Source of the DNA: a virus
Direction: 5' to 3' (one strand)
Length of the DNA: 22,244 nt
Virus record (IMG/VR): IMGVR_UViG_3300017755_000125
Span: 1 to 22,244 of that record
Shown: positions 1-7,903 of the stretch, piece after piece
Layout: each line of letters starts with the position of its first letter
How positions within the stretch are numbered: position 1 is the stretch's first letter
The notes under the pieces: generated by a model
Seen by the model: only the letters and a program-made list of their open reading frames with translations
Databases searched by the model: none
Told to the model about the DNA's origin: nothing
Program-made: the position numbers and the translations under genes

Positions 1-1003
1 TATTAATTTTTGTACGAGATTTGCCCCAAGATGTATCAAATGGTATTATTGGTTCATTTGTTTCATAATCAAATATTCCATATGAACTTGACACCGGTAA
101 AATATCATTTCCTATATAAAATGATGCTGTAGAATATGTACGTGTTGGAAATTCAGATCTTACACCAATTCTAAATCTTGCAATTTCAGATGTACGATAT
201 TCAGATTTAATGTTTTTAAAATACGGAATAATTAATTCATCAGATATTTCAGATAAACTACCCGTTGTATGATCATCCCATGCTACCTCTAATTTTGGAA
301 CAAATATTGTATGAGACTCTCTACCAAAGAATTTAATAGAACCAGCTAAATCACCAGAAATTTCATCCGTTTCCGAACGTTTAATAATGAAACCATTATT
401 ATCAATATCTTCATCTACCCAATGTTTAACAATATCTGTAACATTCATTCGAATATCCGGAATTTGATTTTGAAATGATTGAGATGATTCATAAGTAGAA
501 CCAGTTATCCATGCACCGCCACCAAGCTGTCGAGTTACTCCTGATGAATTTCCTTTACTATGAGCAGATCCACTATTCCAATATGTTGCTAAATCTTTTG
601 AATCTCTAAAATACCATGACGCGCCTATAGAACTTTGTGGTATATCATGTGCATATCCTTGACCATTATTCCATGATTCTGATACTGGAAATGCTTTTAA
701 TGTATATTGTTGTAACAGATCAGTTGCATCTGATGATCTTAATGTTAAAAATACCGATGCCGATGGGTATAAGTTTCCAATTGGAGGTATAGTACCATCA
801 GTAATCGCATTTTTTAATACAGTTAATTCAGAACCAAAGTCTAATAGTATTCTAGTATTAAATGTTTCTCCACGTATTATACCTTCTACACGTGAACCAG
901 ATACATTTTTTGTTAATTCTAATATCTGATCAATACCAGAATTTAATTCTGGAAATCTTTCATATAATGTTGTATCTCTTTCTGCATAAAATATTCTATA
1001 CAT
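1..1003 (-). CDS. Virion structural protein with DNRLRE-like domain, partial (3' end outside window)
   Basis: The reading frame starts at ATG 1003-1001 and stays open for 334 codons to the window edge, so the C-terminus is missing. The protein starts MYRIFYAERDTTLYERFPEL and is rich in Ser, Thr, Asn and Gly with beta-type alternation. Residues about 186-208 (MNVTDIVKHWVDEDI then NNGFIIK) fit the signature of DNRLRE-type modules, which are beta-sandwich domains of surface adhesins and cell-wall proteins. It lies 8 bases after gp6 in the late baseplate operon, where T4 has other baseplate wedge genes. I infer an exposed baseplate, fibre or decoration protein that contacts the host surface. The frame and composition are clear; the domain assignment is moderate and the precise role is unknown. 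Confidence 0.72.
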   Translation of the reverse strand, partial: MYRIFYAERDTTLYERFPELNSGIDQILELTKNVSGSRVEGIIRGETFNTRILLDFGSELTVLKNAITDGTIPPIGNLYPSASVFLTLRSSDATDLLQQYTLKAFPVSESWNNGQGYAHDIPQSSIGASWYFRDSKDLATYWNSGSAHSKGNSSGVTRQLGGGAWITGSTYESSQSFQNQIPDIRMNVTDIVKHWVDEDIDNNGFIIKRSETDEISGDLAGSIKFFGRESHTIFVPKLEVAWDDHTTGSLSEISDELIIPYFKNIKSEYRTSEIARFRIGVRSEFPTRTYSTASFYIGNDILPVSSSYGIFDYETNEPIIPFDTSWGKSRTKIN

Positions 1004-1011
1004 TTATTTCC

Positions 1012-2865
1012 TTATGGTTTTACAATTCGTGCTTTAATATCATTATCCGGATATTTAATTTCAAATATACTAGGATCTAATGACGGATATAAAATATTAT
1101 TTTTAATAGCCGCATCTACAGCGTATTTATTATTAGAATAAGTACCACCCGATTTACAATAAAACTTAAAGTTAATTATACTTTGTACACCTTCCACTAA
1201 ATCTAAAGCATTAACTAAAGATGATATATTGATAGGACCATTTATTTGCATTTTATCATTTGACATTATATCTTTTAACTTTGCAATTGCTCTTATTAAA
1301 ACTTCATTACTATTAAAATTTGGCCTAGGTATAATATCAAAATCTACTCCTAAATTAATTATAAACGCTGATTTTATGTTAATAGCATCTGTTAACATAC
1401 GATACTGAGATATATAAGTTCTTATATTCTCTTTAAGAGCTTGGTTACATTCTGTAAATTGTTCATTTTCATCATATGCTAATAAATACATGTTTAATGC
1501 GTACGGATTATCAATGGTATCGCGAGGATATACCATATCAGATGTATTAATTTGAGTATCTCCTATAATATAAGCCTTTGCAACAGATCCAAATTTTGAT
1601 GGCATGGCATATACACGAGCAATGTAATCTTCACGAGTAATTGCTCTATTCTGTGCTGCAAACGTGGCCATGGCATTTTGTCGTATACTTTCAATGTCTT
1701 GCTTAGCTCTACCTCCAAGTGCTGGTTCTGAATTTGTAACAGCTACAGATGCTTTAGAATCTGTTAAATCAACTCCTGTAACTTCGTTAAGATATGTAAC
1801 ATTTCCAACAGTAGCTATAGTATTTACTCCTACATTTTCTGTTACAGATCCACCTACAGTATATCGTATTGTTAAATCTGTATTAGAAGGAGCTAAACCA
1901 TAAGTACTAGTATATAAAAAGTTTGAAGGATCAATTGTATCTGTAGTTGTACGCCTTAAATATTCTAATCCTAAACCTACGTTTTTAGGATTCGGAATAA
2001 TTTCTTCATCAGCATCAGATGATATACCCGAACCAAATTGTATTTCTAATCGATTATCATCACGTAATCTAGTAACAAATCGTCTAGGTGTTTTACGTAA
2101 TTTTAATATATAAGGTACGGTAGATCGATATATGGAAAGTTCTGGATCATTATATGCTATATTTGCTATATCTTCAAAGACAGTATCTTGCGCTAAATAA
2201 TCAACTTCATTCCATGTATTATCTGCACTATCTTTAACACTTATTACGTTAATAATATTTGTTTCTGGTAACACTATTTTATCATATGGTTTTGGATCAT
2301 TAAATGTAAATGTTAATTCTTTTATTTCACCAGATTCTACAGTAACTTCTTTCTTAAGTAAATAACGAGCAACTTCTCCGCCACCGTCAATTTCATATAC
2401 AGAGATATCTGGATCATCATTAAATTCCACCGGTTCTAATGTTCTAAACTTGATTCCGGAGTCGCTTAACACTTCCATGTTTGATGCAATAGATAATGCA
2501 TATTCCATATCTGGAGCAGCATTTTCTCCACTACCAGAGGCAATAACTAATTGAAAAACATCTAATTTACATCGCGCTGGCGAATTTAATTTTGGTTTGA
2601 ATCCAAATAATTGTGACAATGCTAATATATTAGACGATTCATCAGCCGAATTTAATAAACTTTCACGAAATGATGTATCAGCATAATACGATAAAACATC
2701 GCCTACATATGATGCCATTTCTACAAACATCATTCCCGGAGATGATTCATTAAAATCTTGATATGTATCTGGAAAGTAATTTTTTGCAAAGTTTATTAAA
2801 TTTTGTCTAAACTGGGCAAAATCTTTGTTTAAATATTTAACATCTTTTTTAATTAAATTGCTCAT
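1012..2865 (-). CDS. 6: Baseplate wedge protein, T4 gp6-like (baseplate J family)
   Basis: A 617-residue protein, close to T4 gp6 (about 660 residues). The N-terminal part (residues about 1-100: YLNKDFAQFRQNLINFAKNY, then FNESSPGMMFVEMASYVGDV, then SYYADTSFRES) is the hallmark of gp6/baseplate-J proteins in T4-type phages. In the T4 family, gp6 dimers form the inner ring of the baseplate that joins wedges around the hub and drives the sheath-contraction switch. The gene sits directly after the gp25-like gene (13-base gap) and before the partial fibre-like gene, a conserved late order. No motif is broken and no frameshift is visible. The assignment is by family pattern and context and I consider it strong. 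Confidence 0.9.
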   Translation of the reverse strand: MSNLIKKDVKYLNKDFAQFRQNLINFAKNYFPDTYQDFNESSPGMMFVEMASYVGDVLSYYADTSFRESLLNSADESSNILALSQLFGFKPKLNSPARCKLDVFQLVIASGSGENAAPDMEYALSIASNMEVLSDSGIKFRTLEPVEFNDDPDISVYEIDGGGEVARYLLKKEVTVESGEIKELTFTFNDPKPYDKIVLPETNIINVISVKDSADNTWNEVDYLAQDTVFEDIANIAYNDPELSIYRSTVPYILKLRKTPRRFVTRLRDDNRLEIQFGSGISSDADEEIIPNPKNVGLGLEYLRRTTTDTIDPSNFLYTSTYGLAPSNTDLTIRYTVGGSVTENVGVNTIATVGNVTYLNEVTGVDLTDSKASVAVTNSEPALGGRAKQDIESIRQNAMATFAAQNRAITREDYIARVYAMPSKFGSVAKAYIIGDTQINTSDMVYPRDTIDNPYALNMYLLAYDENEQFTECNQALKENIRTYISQYRMLTDAINIKSAFIINLGVDFDIIPRPNFNSNEVLIRAIAKLKDIMSNDKMQINGPINISSLVNALDLVEGVQSIINFKFYCKSGGTYSNNKYAVDAAIKNNILYPSLDPSIFEIKYPDNDIKARIVKP

Positions 2866-2878
2866 AGCTGCCTCTTAC

Positions 2879-3418
2879 TTACAATAATCCATCTGTTGAT
2901 ATAGGTTGTAATTCTAAATCCGGTGTTGCATCACTTACCACTAATGAATTTTCGGATGCCAATACGTTAATTACTAAATTTGCACCTATACTAGTTATTG
3001 TAAAATGTATTAATATTGTAATAGTATGCATATCTTCACTTGACGTGATATCAATACCATTTATGATAATATATGGTAACCAATATTCAATATCTTCTGT
3101 TAATGTTTTCTGCAATGATGTTCTTAAATCTAATGTATTATTTTCAAATAACTTATCAAAAATATCAGTACCAAATAAAGGTTCCATTACTCGTTCACCT
3201 TTACGAGTCAATAACAAATTTTTTAAGTTTGATATAACCTGTTCTTCAGTAGAAAATGATTGACCAAATAATTGTTTTCCGGAACTACTTCCAGATGCAT
3301 AATTTAAATTTGGATCAGCTGATCGCGCATTTGCAGAATTATTAAATGGTAATAATATACCAATTGCTTTATCTGGAGTTTCATTAATAGGTTGATATCG
3401 ATAAACTGGTCTTGACAT
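2879..3418 (-). CDS. 25: Baseplate wedge protein, GPW/gp25 family
   Basis: A 179-residue protein with the gp25 core at residues about 17-125. It contains GILLPFN near residue 20, then STEEQVISNLKNLLLTRKGE, followed by RVMEPLFGTDI (residues about 56-86). The E-R-x-M-x-P-x-F-G-T pattern, with E75, R76 and P80, is the conserved EPR-type motif of gp25/TssE proteins, which nucleate sheath assembly on the baseplate inner ring. T4 gp25 is 132 residues; the extra length here is an N-terminal extension and a C-terminal tail. The ATG at 3418 shares one base with the stop of the upstream gene (TAATG), so translation is probably coupled. It precedes gp6 as in other T4-type baseplate operons. Confidence 0.88.
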   Translation of the reverse strand: MSRPVYRYQPINETPDKAIGILLPFNNSANARSADPNLNYASGSSSGKQLFGQSFSTEEQVISNLKNLLLTRKGERVMEPLFGTDIFDKLFENNTLDLRTSLQKTLTEDIEYWLPYIIINGIDITSSEDMHTITILIHFTITSIGANLVINVLASENSLVVSDATPDLELQPISTDGLL

Positions 3419-3849
3419 TATTTACCTTTCTTTTTATCAATCGCTTTCATTAGTGCTGAATAATCTTTTGTCATTGCATTAACTGTGGTAGCCACTTTTT
3501 TATTATTCATATTAACTGATTCTCCATTAATACCTGTCATGGGAACAACTGAAGGAGAAGTTTCCATTCCAAAAGCTTGTGCCATTTCTGATTTGAAATT
3601 CATTGTATTCCAATCTGTCATTTCTGCAGAGACTGGAGCGGCTGCTGTTTCATTTAATAAATCATTTAACATTGAATTTTTTGTGAATTGTTTTTTAGGA
3701 CGAGTATTTGCCATTTCATTCATTTGCAATCCATGTGATATAACTTGTTTATGATTTGTCGCGTTTTCTGTTAATACATCTCGTACAGCTGTCTGTACTT
3801 CTTCACGAATAATCTTACGTAATAATTTTGTAAATGATTTTGAACTCAT
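3418..3849 (-). CDS. Small virion-associated protein with IIREE-type N-terminal helix
   Basis: A 143-residue protein of unknown function. The N-terminus (LLRKIIREEVQTAVRDVLTE, residues about 9-28) is a charged amphipathic helix that recurs at the start of three other proteins in this window. The middle is low in complexity and rich in Asn, Met and Thr, with NSMLNDLLNETA near residue 58, and the C-terminus is lysine-rich (KKKGK). It is the first gene of a gp25-gp6 transcription unit, behind a class-2 (late-type) promoter at 3858-3874 and an AAAAAGGA ribosome-binding site. Context suggests a baseplate, tail or packaged protein. I cannot name a family, and the targeting role of the N-terminus is inference. 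Confidence 0.75.
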   Translation of the reverse strand: MSSKSFTKLLRKIIREEVQTAVRDVLTENATNHKQVISHGLQMNEMANTRPKKQFTKNSMLNDLLNETAAAPVSAEMTDWNTMNFKSEMAQAFGMETSPSVVPMTGINGESVNMNNKKVATTVNAMTKDYSALMKAIDKKKGK

Positions 3850-3857
3850 AGTATTAT

Positions 3858-3874
3858 CCTTTTTAATAAATATG
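3858..3874 (-). promoter_or_regulatory. Class-2 (late-type) promoter
   Basis: The minus strand reads CATATTTATTAAAAAGG, ending in the ribosome-binding site of the gene starting at 3849. No -33 TTTG is present upstream. It matches six other sites with consensus NATATTTATWTAAAAGR and heads the tagged protein, gp25 and gp6 unit. Confidence 0.6.
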
Positions 3875-3885
3875 GTTACACTATA

Positions 3886-5022
3886 TTATTGGCGCATATT
3901 TGCGAAGTCTTCGCGTATTGATCGAAGTTGAGATTCGATATCTAATGATTCATTTGTATTAGCTACAGTCGATCGAACATTTGATGCCACATACTGTCCA
4001 TTATTTGTCGGAGGACTAGTCTGCAAACCGGTTTCCGGAGAAATATGAGTTTCCAATGCATTTTCCTGTGCCACAGTTCCTATTTCCGCATGACCTGCTT
4101 GTATATTCAGGTTTTGTTTTATCACTTCATCTAAAAATGCTAACATCAATGTAAAAAATTCATCCATATCAGTTTGCCAAGCCGGTGTCGCAATTTTAAC
4201 ATCTTTTTTAGCAACTAATACAATTTCTTCTGTGCGCGCATTAAAAATTAAACGATTTGAACCTATAATAACTTGAGATTTATCATACGAACTAACAGGC
4301 TTTACTTCTTTTCCTACTTTTGGTTGTGCCAACGTTAGATTACTTATTTTATGTGATTTTGATAAATAAATAAATGCCGCATCCTTATCCGGATTTTCAA
4401 TAGTAAAATATCCTTCCTGTTCGGTACCATCAACGCCACATGATAATGCAACTAATGGATCGCCTGCATTTTCACTATCCCAGAATGGTTCTTGAGAATA
4501 TGGATCTAAAGTTTTATGAGTACTAGTAAACCGTAACAAAGAACCAAATCGATCTTGTATTATACTATCTCCTTGATAAGGTTGTATTGTTACTATATTT
4601 TTTTCTTCGAATGAACGTTGTTCTGGTTCTTTACTTTTGAATGGAGATGATACGGCGTATGTTCCATATCCTTTATCTTCTGGTATTGTATCATGAATGT
4701 ATGGCATTATACCATTATTCATCATGCCATGAGCATTTAACCATGGCATATAATAATATAAATCAGTTTTGGTATCTTCTGTACGACCATCTATTGCATT
4801 AAAAACAATTACTTGTTCGCCATATAATGGTATATTAAGAAAATTAGGATTTGCTGGTATTGCAGCTACTTCTTGTGCGATAGAATGACCAGTACCACGT
4901 AATCTAACAATTATTGTACCTGGTAAATAATCTATATCATTTTGATCTTTAAATTCATCAAACTGAGTTGGGTCGTCGGTCTGAACTACCTGACCCATCA
5001 ATAGGTCGATTTTGTCCGGCAT
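3886..5022 (-). CDS. 5: Baseplate hub / tail spike protein, gp5-like, without lysozyme domain
   Basis: A 378-residue protein. An N-terminal OB-like beta domain (residues about 1-115) is followed by a block with IQPYQGDSIIQDRFGSLLRF (residues about 147-166), a pattern shared by gp5-type hub proteins of marine T4-type phages. The C-terminal part (residues about 255-300: IFNARTEEIVLVAKKDVKI) resembles the beta-helix entry of spike proteins. T4 gp5 carries an internal lysozyme domain; none is visible here, so cell-wall digestion, if any, must come from another protein. The start ATG at 5022 has AAGGAA six bases upstream but lies 65 bases inside the preceding gene in another frame. The hub assignment is good; exact domain boundaries are estimates. 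Confidence 0.72.
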   Translation of the reverse strand: MPDKIDLLMGQVVQTDDPTQFDEFKDQNDIDYLPGTIIVRLRGTGHSIAQEVAAIPANPNFLNIPLYGEQVIVFNAIDGRTEDTKTDLYYYMPWLNAHGMMNNGIMPYIHDTIPEDKGYGTYAVSSPFKSKEPEQRSFEEKNIVTIQPYQGDSIIQDRFGSLLRFTSTHKTLDPYSQEPFWDSENAGDPLVALSCGVDGTEQEGYFTIENPDKDAAFIYLSKSHKISNLTLAQPKVGKEVKPVSSYDKSQVIIGSNRLIFNARTEEIVLVAKKDVKIATPAWQTDMDEFFTLMLAFLDEVIKQNLNIQAGHAEIGTVAQENALETHISPETGLQTSPPTNNGQYVASNVRSTVANTNESLDIESQLRSIREDFANMRQ

Positions 5023-5383
5023 CTATTTCCTTACTTTCAGCTTGAAGCTTATTAACTTCAGATTCAGCTTCTTCTAATAACCTACGACGTTCTTCGTCAG
5101 ATAATCCAAATTCGCCATCATCAGATTCTTTATTTGTTGCAGATATTAAACGCTGTACAATTGCTGCTAATTTAACTAAAGCATCATCATTTTTCACAGA
5201 AACTTCTAGATAATCTTTTATCATAGGAACTAGAACAGATGCATCACCTGAATTTTTTATTAACGGTTGTAACTCTTTTATAAGACCGTCAATTTGTCTA
5301 GATTTCTTTTTTTGATTATGATATATGTCACGCATCAAATCAGAAAAATTTGTTCCTTGAAATAATTCGAAATCTGTATTCAT
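4958..5383 (-). CDS. Acidic helical protein of the baseplate operon, unknown function
   Basis: A 141-residue protein with a helical N-terminal half (FSDLMRDIYHNQKKKSRQID, then LIKELQPLIKN) and an acidic coiled-coil stretch (DEERRRLLEEAESEVNKLQA, residues about 95-114), ending in a Gly/Ser/Arg/Asp tail. I do not recognise a named family. It is the first gene of the hub transcription unit, behind a class-2 promoter at 5389-5405 with AAAAGGA as ribosome-binding site. Its last 65 bases overlap the start of the gp5-like gene in a different frame, which suggests coupled expression. It could be a chaperone or connector for hub assembly, but this is only inference from position. Confidence 0.7.
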   Translation of the reverse strand: MNTDFELFQGTNFSDLMRDIYHNQKKKSRQIDGLIKELQPLIKNSGDASVLVPMIKDYLEVSVKNDDALVKLAAIVQRLISATNKESDDGEFGLSDEERRRLLEEAESEVNKLQAESKEIDAGQNRPIDGSGSSDRRPNSV

Positions 5384-5388
5384 GAAAT

Positions 5389-5405
5389 CCTTTTATATAA
5401 ATATA
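5389..5405 (-). promoter_or_regulatory. Class-2 (late-type) promoter
   Basis: The minus strand reads TATATTTATATAAAAGG, thirteen bases from the ATATTTAT core to the ATG at 5383. It separates gp55 from the structural operon. The -33 box is absent. Confidence 0.6.
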
Positions 5406-5409
5406 AGGA

Positions 5410-6195
5410 CTAATGATTTATGTTAATAATATGCCCGGATTTGCGATATACAGCATACATTTTCATATAATCACGTCGCATGACATTGAGTACTTTAGTT
5501 ATATTCTGTGTTTTAAGACCAGTACGTTCTCTTATTAAAATATATAAAGCTTTTTTATTAAAATTTTCTATGTTTTCACGTATACGAAATAATTCTAATA
5601 TTGTATCTGCTACTATAATATCTCGTTTATTGAAAAATATAGTATTTATATGATCATCATACCAATCTACCCATAAATCAGTAAAATCACGTAACGAATC
5701 TTGATGATCAGATAATGCTACTTCTGCACTAACATTTCTATTAGCATCAATTTCAGTAGTATCAGTTCGTAATTTCATTTTAGCATAATTTGCATTATTT
5801 TGTATGATAAGATAATTTTTAGCAACTATTGAAAAATAAGAAAACGCCTTTCCTTTACCTTCTTGAAATTTTCCTATTTTTTCAGTTAAAAATGCAACAA
5901 CTTCTGCTTTAATATCTTCGTATGGTACGTCAAAATATGAAAATCTAAATGTATGATATATATTTTCTACTAATTTATTGAAGGGATAATTAATATGCTC
6001 ACGAAAAACTTTATTACGTTTAGCATAACTAGACTCTTTATTATACGCAATAATTGCTTTATCAGTTATATATGTAAAATACATATTTTTAGTAGGTTTA
6101 CGACCACGACGTTTTTTAGGACCATTAGTTTCAATATCAGCTTGTTCTAACGCCAACCATTCATAAAATTTATCTACAGGACTTAATTTTTTCAT
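5410..6195 (-). CDS. 55: Late-transcription sigma factor, T4 gp55-like
   Basis: A 261-residue protein with a basic patch KKRRGRKPTK (residues 27-36) and a sigma region 2-like segment GKAFSYFSIVAKNYLI (residues 115-130), the pattern by which gp55 homologues of T4-type phages are recognised. The C-terminal half contains a helical DNA-binding-like segment (LIRERTGLKTQNITKVLNVM, residues about 220-239). gp55 replaces the host sigma factor and directs RNA polymerase to late promoters of the -10-only type. It is larger than T4 gp55 (185 residues). It shares one base (TAATG) with the upstream gene and sits directly before the late structural operon whose class-2 promoters it may recognise. Confidence in sigma identity is good but not certain. 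Confidence 0.75.
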   Translation of the reverse strand: MKKLSPVDKFYEWLALEQADIETNGPKKRRGRKPTKNMYFTYITDKAIIAYNKESSYAKRNKVFREHINYPFNKLVENIYHTFRFSYFDVPYEDIKAEVVAFLTEKIGKFQEGKGKAFSYFSIVAKNYLIIQNNANYAKMKLRTDTTEIDANRNVSAEVALSDHQDSLRDFTDLWVDWYDDHINTIFFNKRDIIVADTILELFRIRENIENFNKKALYILIRERTGLKTQNITKVLNVMRRDYMKMYAVYRKSGHIININH

Positions 6196-6476
6196 TAAAA
6201 TCCTTTATTTAATTCATCAACCATATCACGTAATTCAGTAAAAATAAATCCAGTTTCATCATCAGCTTCAAAAGAACCTAACCGATCGATTTGTTTTAAT
6301 TTGGAATTTGATTCATTCATGCGTGATTTTAAAGTTGTAAAAAATTGATAATATTCTGTATTAGAATTTTCTAACTCTTCGATATATTCTTCTAATGCTT
6401 CTTGTTTTCGCATTTGATTAAAATTAATTAAAATAGAAATAGTTAGTATTACTGATAATATTATAATTGTTGTCAT
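6195..6476 (-). CDS. Small membrane-anchored coiled-coil protein
   Basis: A 93-residue protein with one N-terminal membrane helix (TIIILSVILTISILINF, residues about 3-19), then a coiled-coil region (EEYIEELENSNTEYYQFF), and a conserved-looking acidic patch GSFEADDETGFIF (residues about 67-79) that I associate with small proteins of T4-type marine phages next to gp55. No function is known to me. It lies between the HD phosphohydrolase (3-base gap) and the sigma factor (one-base overlap), so it belongs to the same transcript. The N-in or N-out topology cannot be read from the sequence. Confidence 0.7.
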   Translation of the reverse strand: MTTIIILSVILTISILINFNQMRKQEALEEYIEELENSNTEYYQFFTTLKSRMNESNSKLKQIDRLGSFEADDETGFIFTELRDMVDELNKGF

Positions 6477-6479
6477 GTA

Positions 6480-7223
6480 TTAATCTCCAAATAACTCGTT
6501 AAACATTTTATTAGCATTAATTTGAGTTTGTGGACTAGTTATTTTCTTTTTAGGAGCATTACTAGTAATAGGTTTATTATTATTCCAACGTTCATACTCT
6601 ATTCTAGCAGCCATTGAATCGGCTTGATGCATTACATAACCCAAATTTGTTTTTAATTTTGCATCAGCTGACCTAGATATAAAATAAGGTTTATTAGAAT
6701 CGTCATATAACCCATCTGTTAATTTAATGCCTAACATTTCATTCCATGAAATTTCAATTCCATAATGTTGTAGTAACCAGATAGATAAATCATTTACTAA
6801 CGTAAACGGATTATTAGGATTAATTTTATATTCCTTACCTTGATTCTTTCTATGCCATTCAGAATCATTCCACTGATAAACTTCATTACCATCGCCAGGA
6901 AATCCCATCTTACCAATATCATGATTTAATGCGGTAAAGATAAGCTCTTCATATGTATAACCAGACATATCAGCTTCCATATCTGTCCATAATGTATATA
7001 CTTTTTTAGCACATTTTATTACACGCAAAACATGTTCAACATATCCGCCGGCAAATGCGTTATGAAAATGACTATAAGATGAAGCCGGTGCCATGGCCAT
7101 ACGATCTTCCATATCAGTATACATTGCTAATAATTTATCTTTACGAGTTCCTGTAAATTCTGTTTTAATTACGTTTAATAATTCGTCCCAATTTTCTGCT
7201 ATTTGATTTGCTGTTAATTTCAT
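6480..7223 (-). CDS. HD-domain metal-dependent phosphohydrolase
   Basis: A 247-residue protein with HD-superfamily motifs: H64 in GGYVEHVLRVI, the HD doublet H101-D102 in TALNHDIGKMGF, and downstream Asp and His candidates around HQADSMAARIEY (residues about 200-211). HD proteins bind metal and hydrolyse phosphoester bonds of nucleotides or signalling molecules. In T4-type phages they are usually thought to act on nucleotide pools or alarmones. The gene overlaps the ClpP stop by four bases (ATGA), so the two are translationally coupled. The C-terminus is lysine- and asparagine-rich. The substrate cannot be inferred. A toxin/antiphage role is not indicated because no partner domain is present. 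Confidence 0.82.
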   Translation of the reverse strand: MKLTANQIAENWDELLNVIKTEFTGTRKDKLLAMYTDMEDRMAMAPASSYSHFHNAFAGGYVEHVLRVIKCAKKVYTLWTDMEADMSGYTYEELIFTALNHDIGKMGFPGDGNEVYQWNDSEWHRKNQGKEYKINPNNPFTLVNDLSIWLLQHYGIEISWNEMLGIKLTDGLYDDSNKPYFISRSADAKLKTNLGYVMHQADSMAARIEYERWNNNKPITSNAPKKKITSPQTQINANKMFNELFGD

Positions 7224-7834
7224 ATTATTGTATCAATTACGTTATATTCTTTTAATTGCTCAGCGGTTAAATATAAATCTGATTTCATATTATCTTTCCA
7301 CCATGCTTGATCTTTATTAGTTTTTTCTGCTAATATATCATATATAGTTTTCTCTATATTTTTAACATTATCTAAGTACGCGGATATGTCACTCATCTTA
7401 CCTCCTAAAAAACTAGATGATTGATGAAACATGACAGTTGATCGTTTACTCATCATTCTGTTACCAGTACCACATGCTAGTATAATTGCCGCGGCAGAAA
7501 ATGCTCTACCTCTGCAGATTGTATTAACTTTAACATCTAATGATTCCATATAATCAATAATACCTAACATTTCATGAACATCACCGCCTGGCGAATTTAT
7601 CATTAAATTAACTGGTGCTTTTTTGTCTTCACGATTTTGTAGCAAACTTCGCATGCGTATAATAAGATCAGTTAATGTATGATCATTTATTTCATCATTA
7701 AGAAATATTATTGAATCATTATAATCGACTAAAGTTGCTAGTTGATTATGCAAGGCTTCATATAATGAGCCATTTTCTTCTTTTTCTTTTATATTCTGAT
7801 TCGTTTCTGGAACCTTTTCGTCGTATATACTCAT
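7220..7834 (-). CDS. clpP: ClpP-family serine protease
   Basis: A 204-residue protein, the usual ClpP length. It has NSPGGDVHEM (residues 80-89), the catalytic Ser113 in GRAFSAAAIILACG, His137 in STVMFHQSSS, and Asp186 in KSDLYLTAEQLKEY, so the Ser-His-Asp triad appears intact. ClpP forms a barrel that degrades proteins fed by an ATPase such as ClpX. No phage ATPase partner is seen nearby, so it may borrow host ClpX/ClpA or act alone. Substrate turnover during takeover, or virion-protein maturation, are both possible. It is the first gene of its operon, behind a class-1 promoter at 7856-7886, with AAAGGTAATAG before the ATG. The catalytic serine is preceded by Phe (AFS) rather than the usual Ala-Ser. 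Confidence 0.9.
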   Translation of the reverse strand: MSIYDEKVPETNQNIKEKEENGSLYEALHNQLATLVDYNDSIIFLNDEINDHTLTDLIIRMRSLLQNREDKKAPVNLMINSPGGDVHEMLGIIDYMESLDVKVNTICRGRAFSAAAIILACGTGNRMMSKRSTVMFHQSSSFLGGKMSDISAYLDNVKNIEKTIYDILAEKTNKDQAWWKDNMKSDLYLTAEQLKEYNVIDTII

Positions 7835-7855
7835 CTATTACCTTTATTAATTTAT

Positions 7856-7886
7856 TAAATATAAAGAATTTTTTACAACATTCAAA
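7856..7886 (-). promoter_or_regulatory. Class-1 Bacteroidota-type promoter of the clpP operon
   Basis: On the minus strand TTTG (7886-7883) is followed by 19 bases and TATATTTA (7863-7856). This fits the Bacteroidota -33/-7 pattern TTTG/TAnnTTTG. It would drive clpP, the HD gene, the small membrane gene and gp55. Confidence 0.6.
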
Positions 7887-7903
7887 GAATTATTAAATCT
7901 TTT

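Noticed and set aside
1664-1903. Plus-strand open frame of 79 codons
   Set aside because: It lies antisense inside the gp6 gene, has no promoter or ribosome-binding site, and its composition mirrors the gp6 codons.
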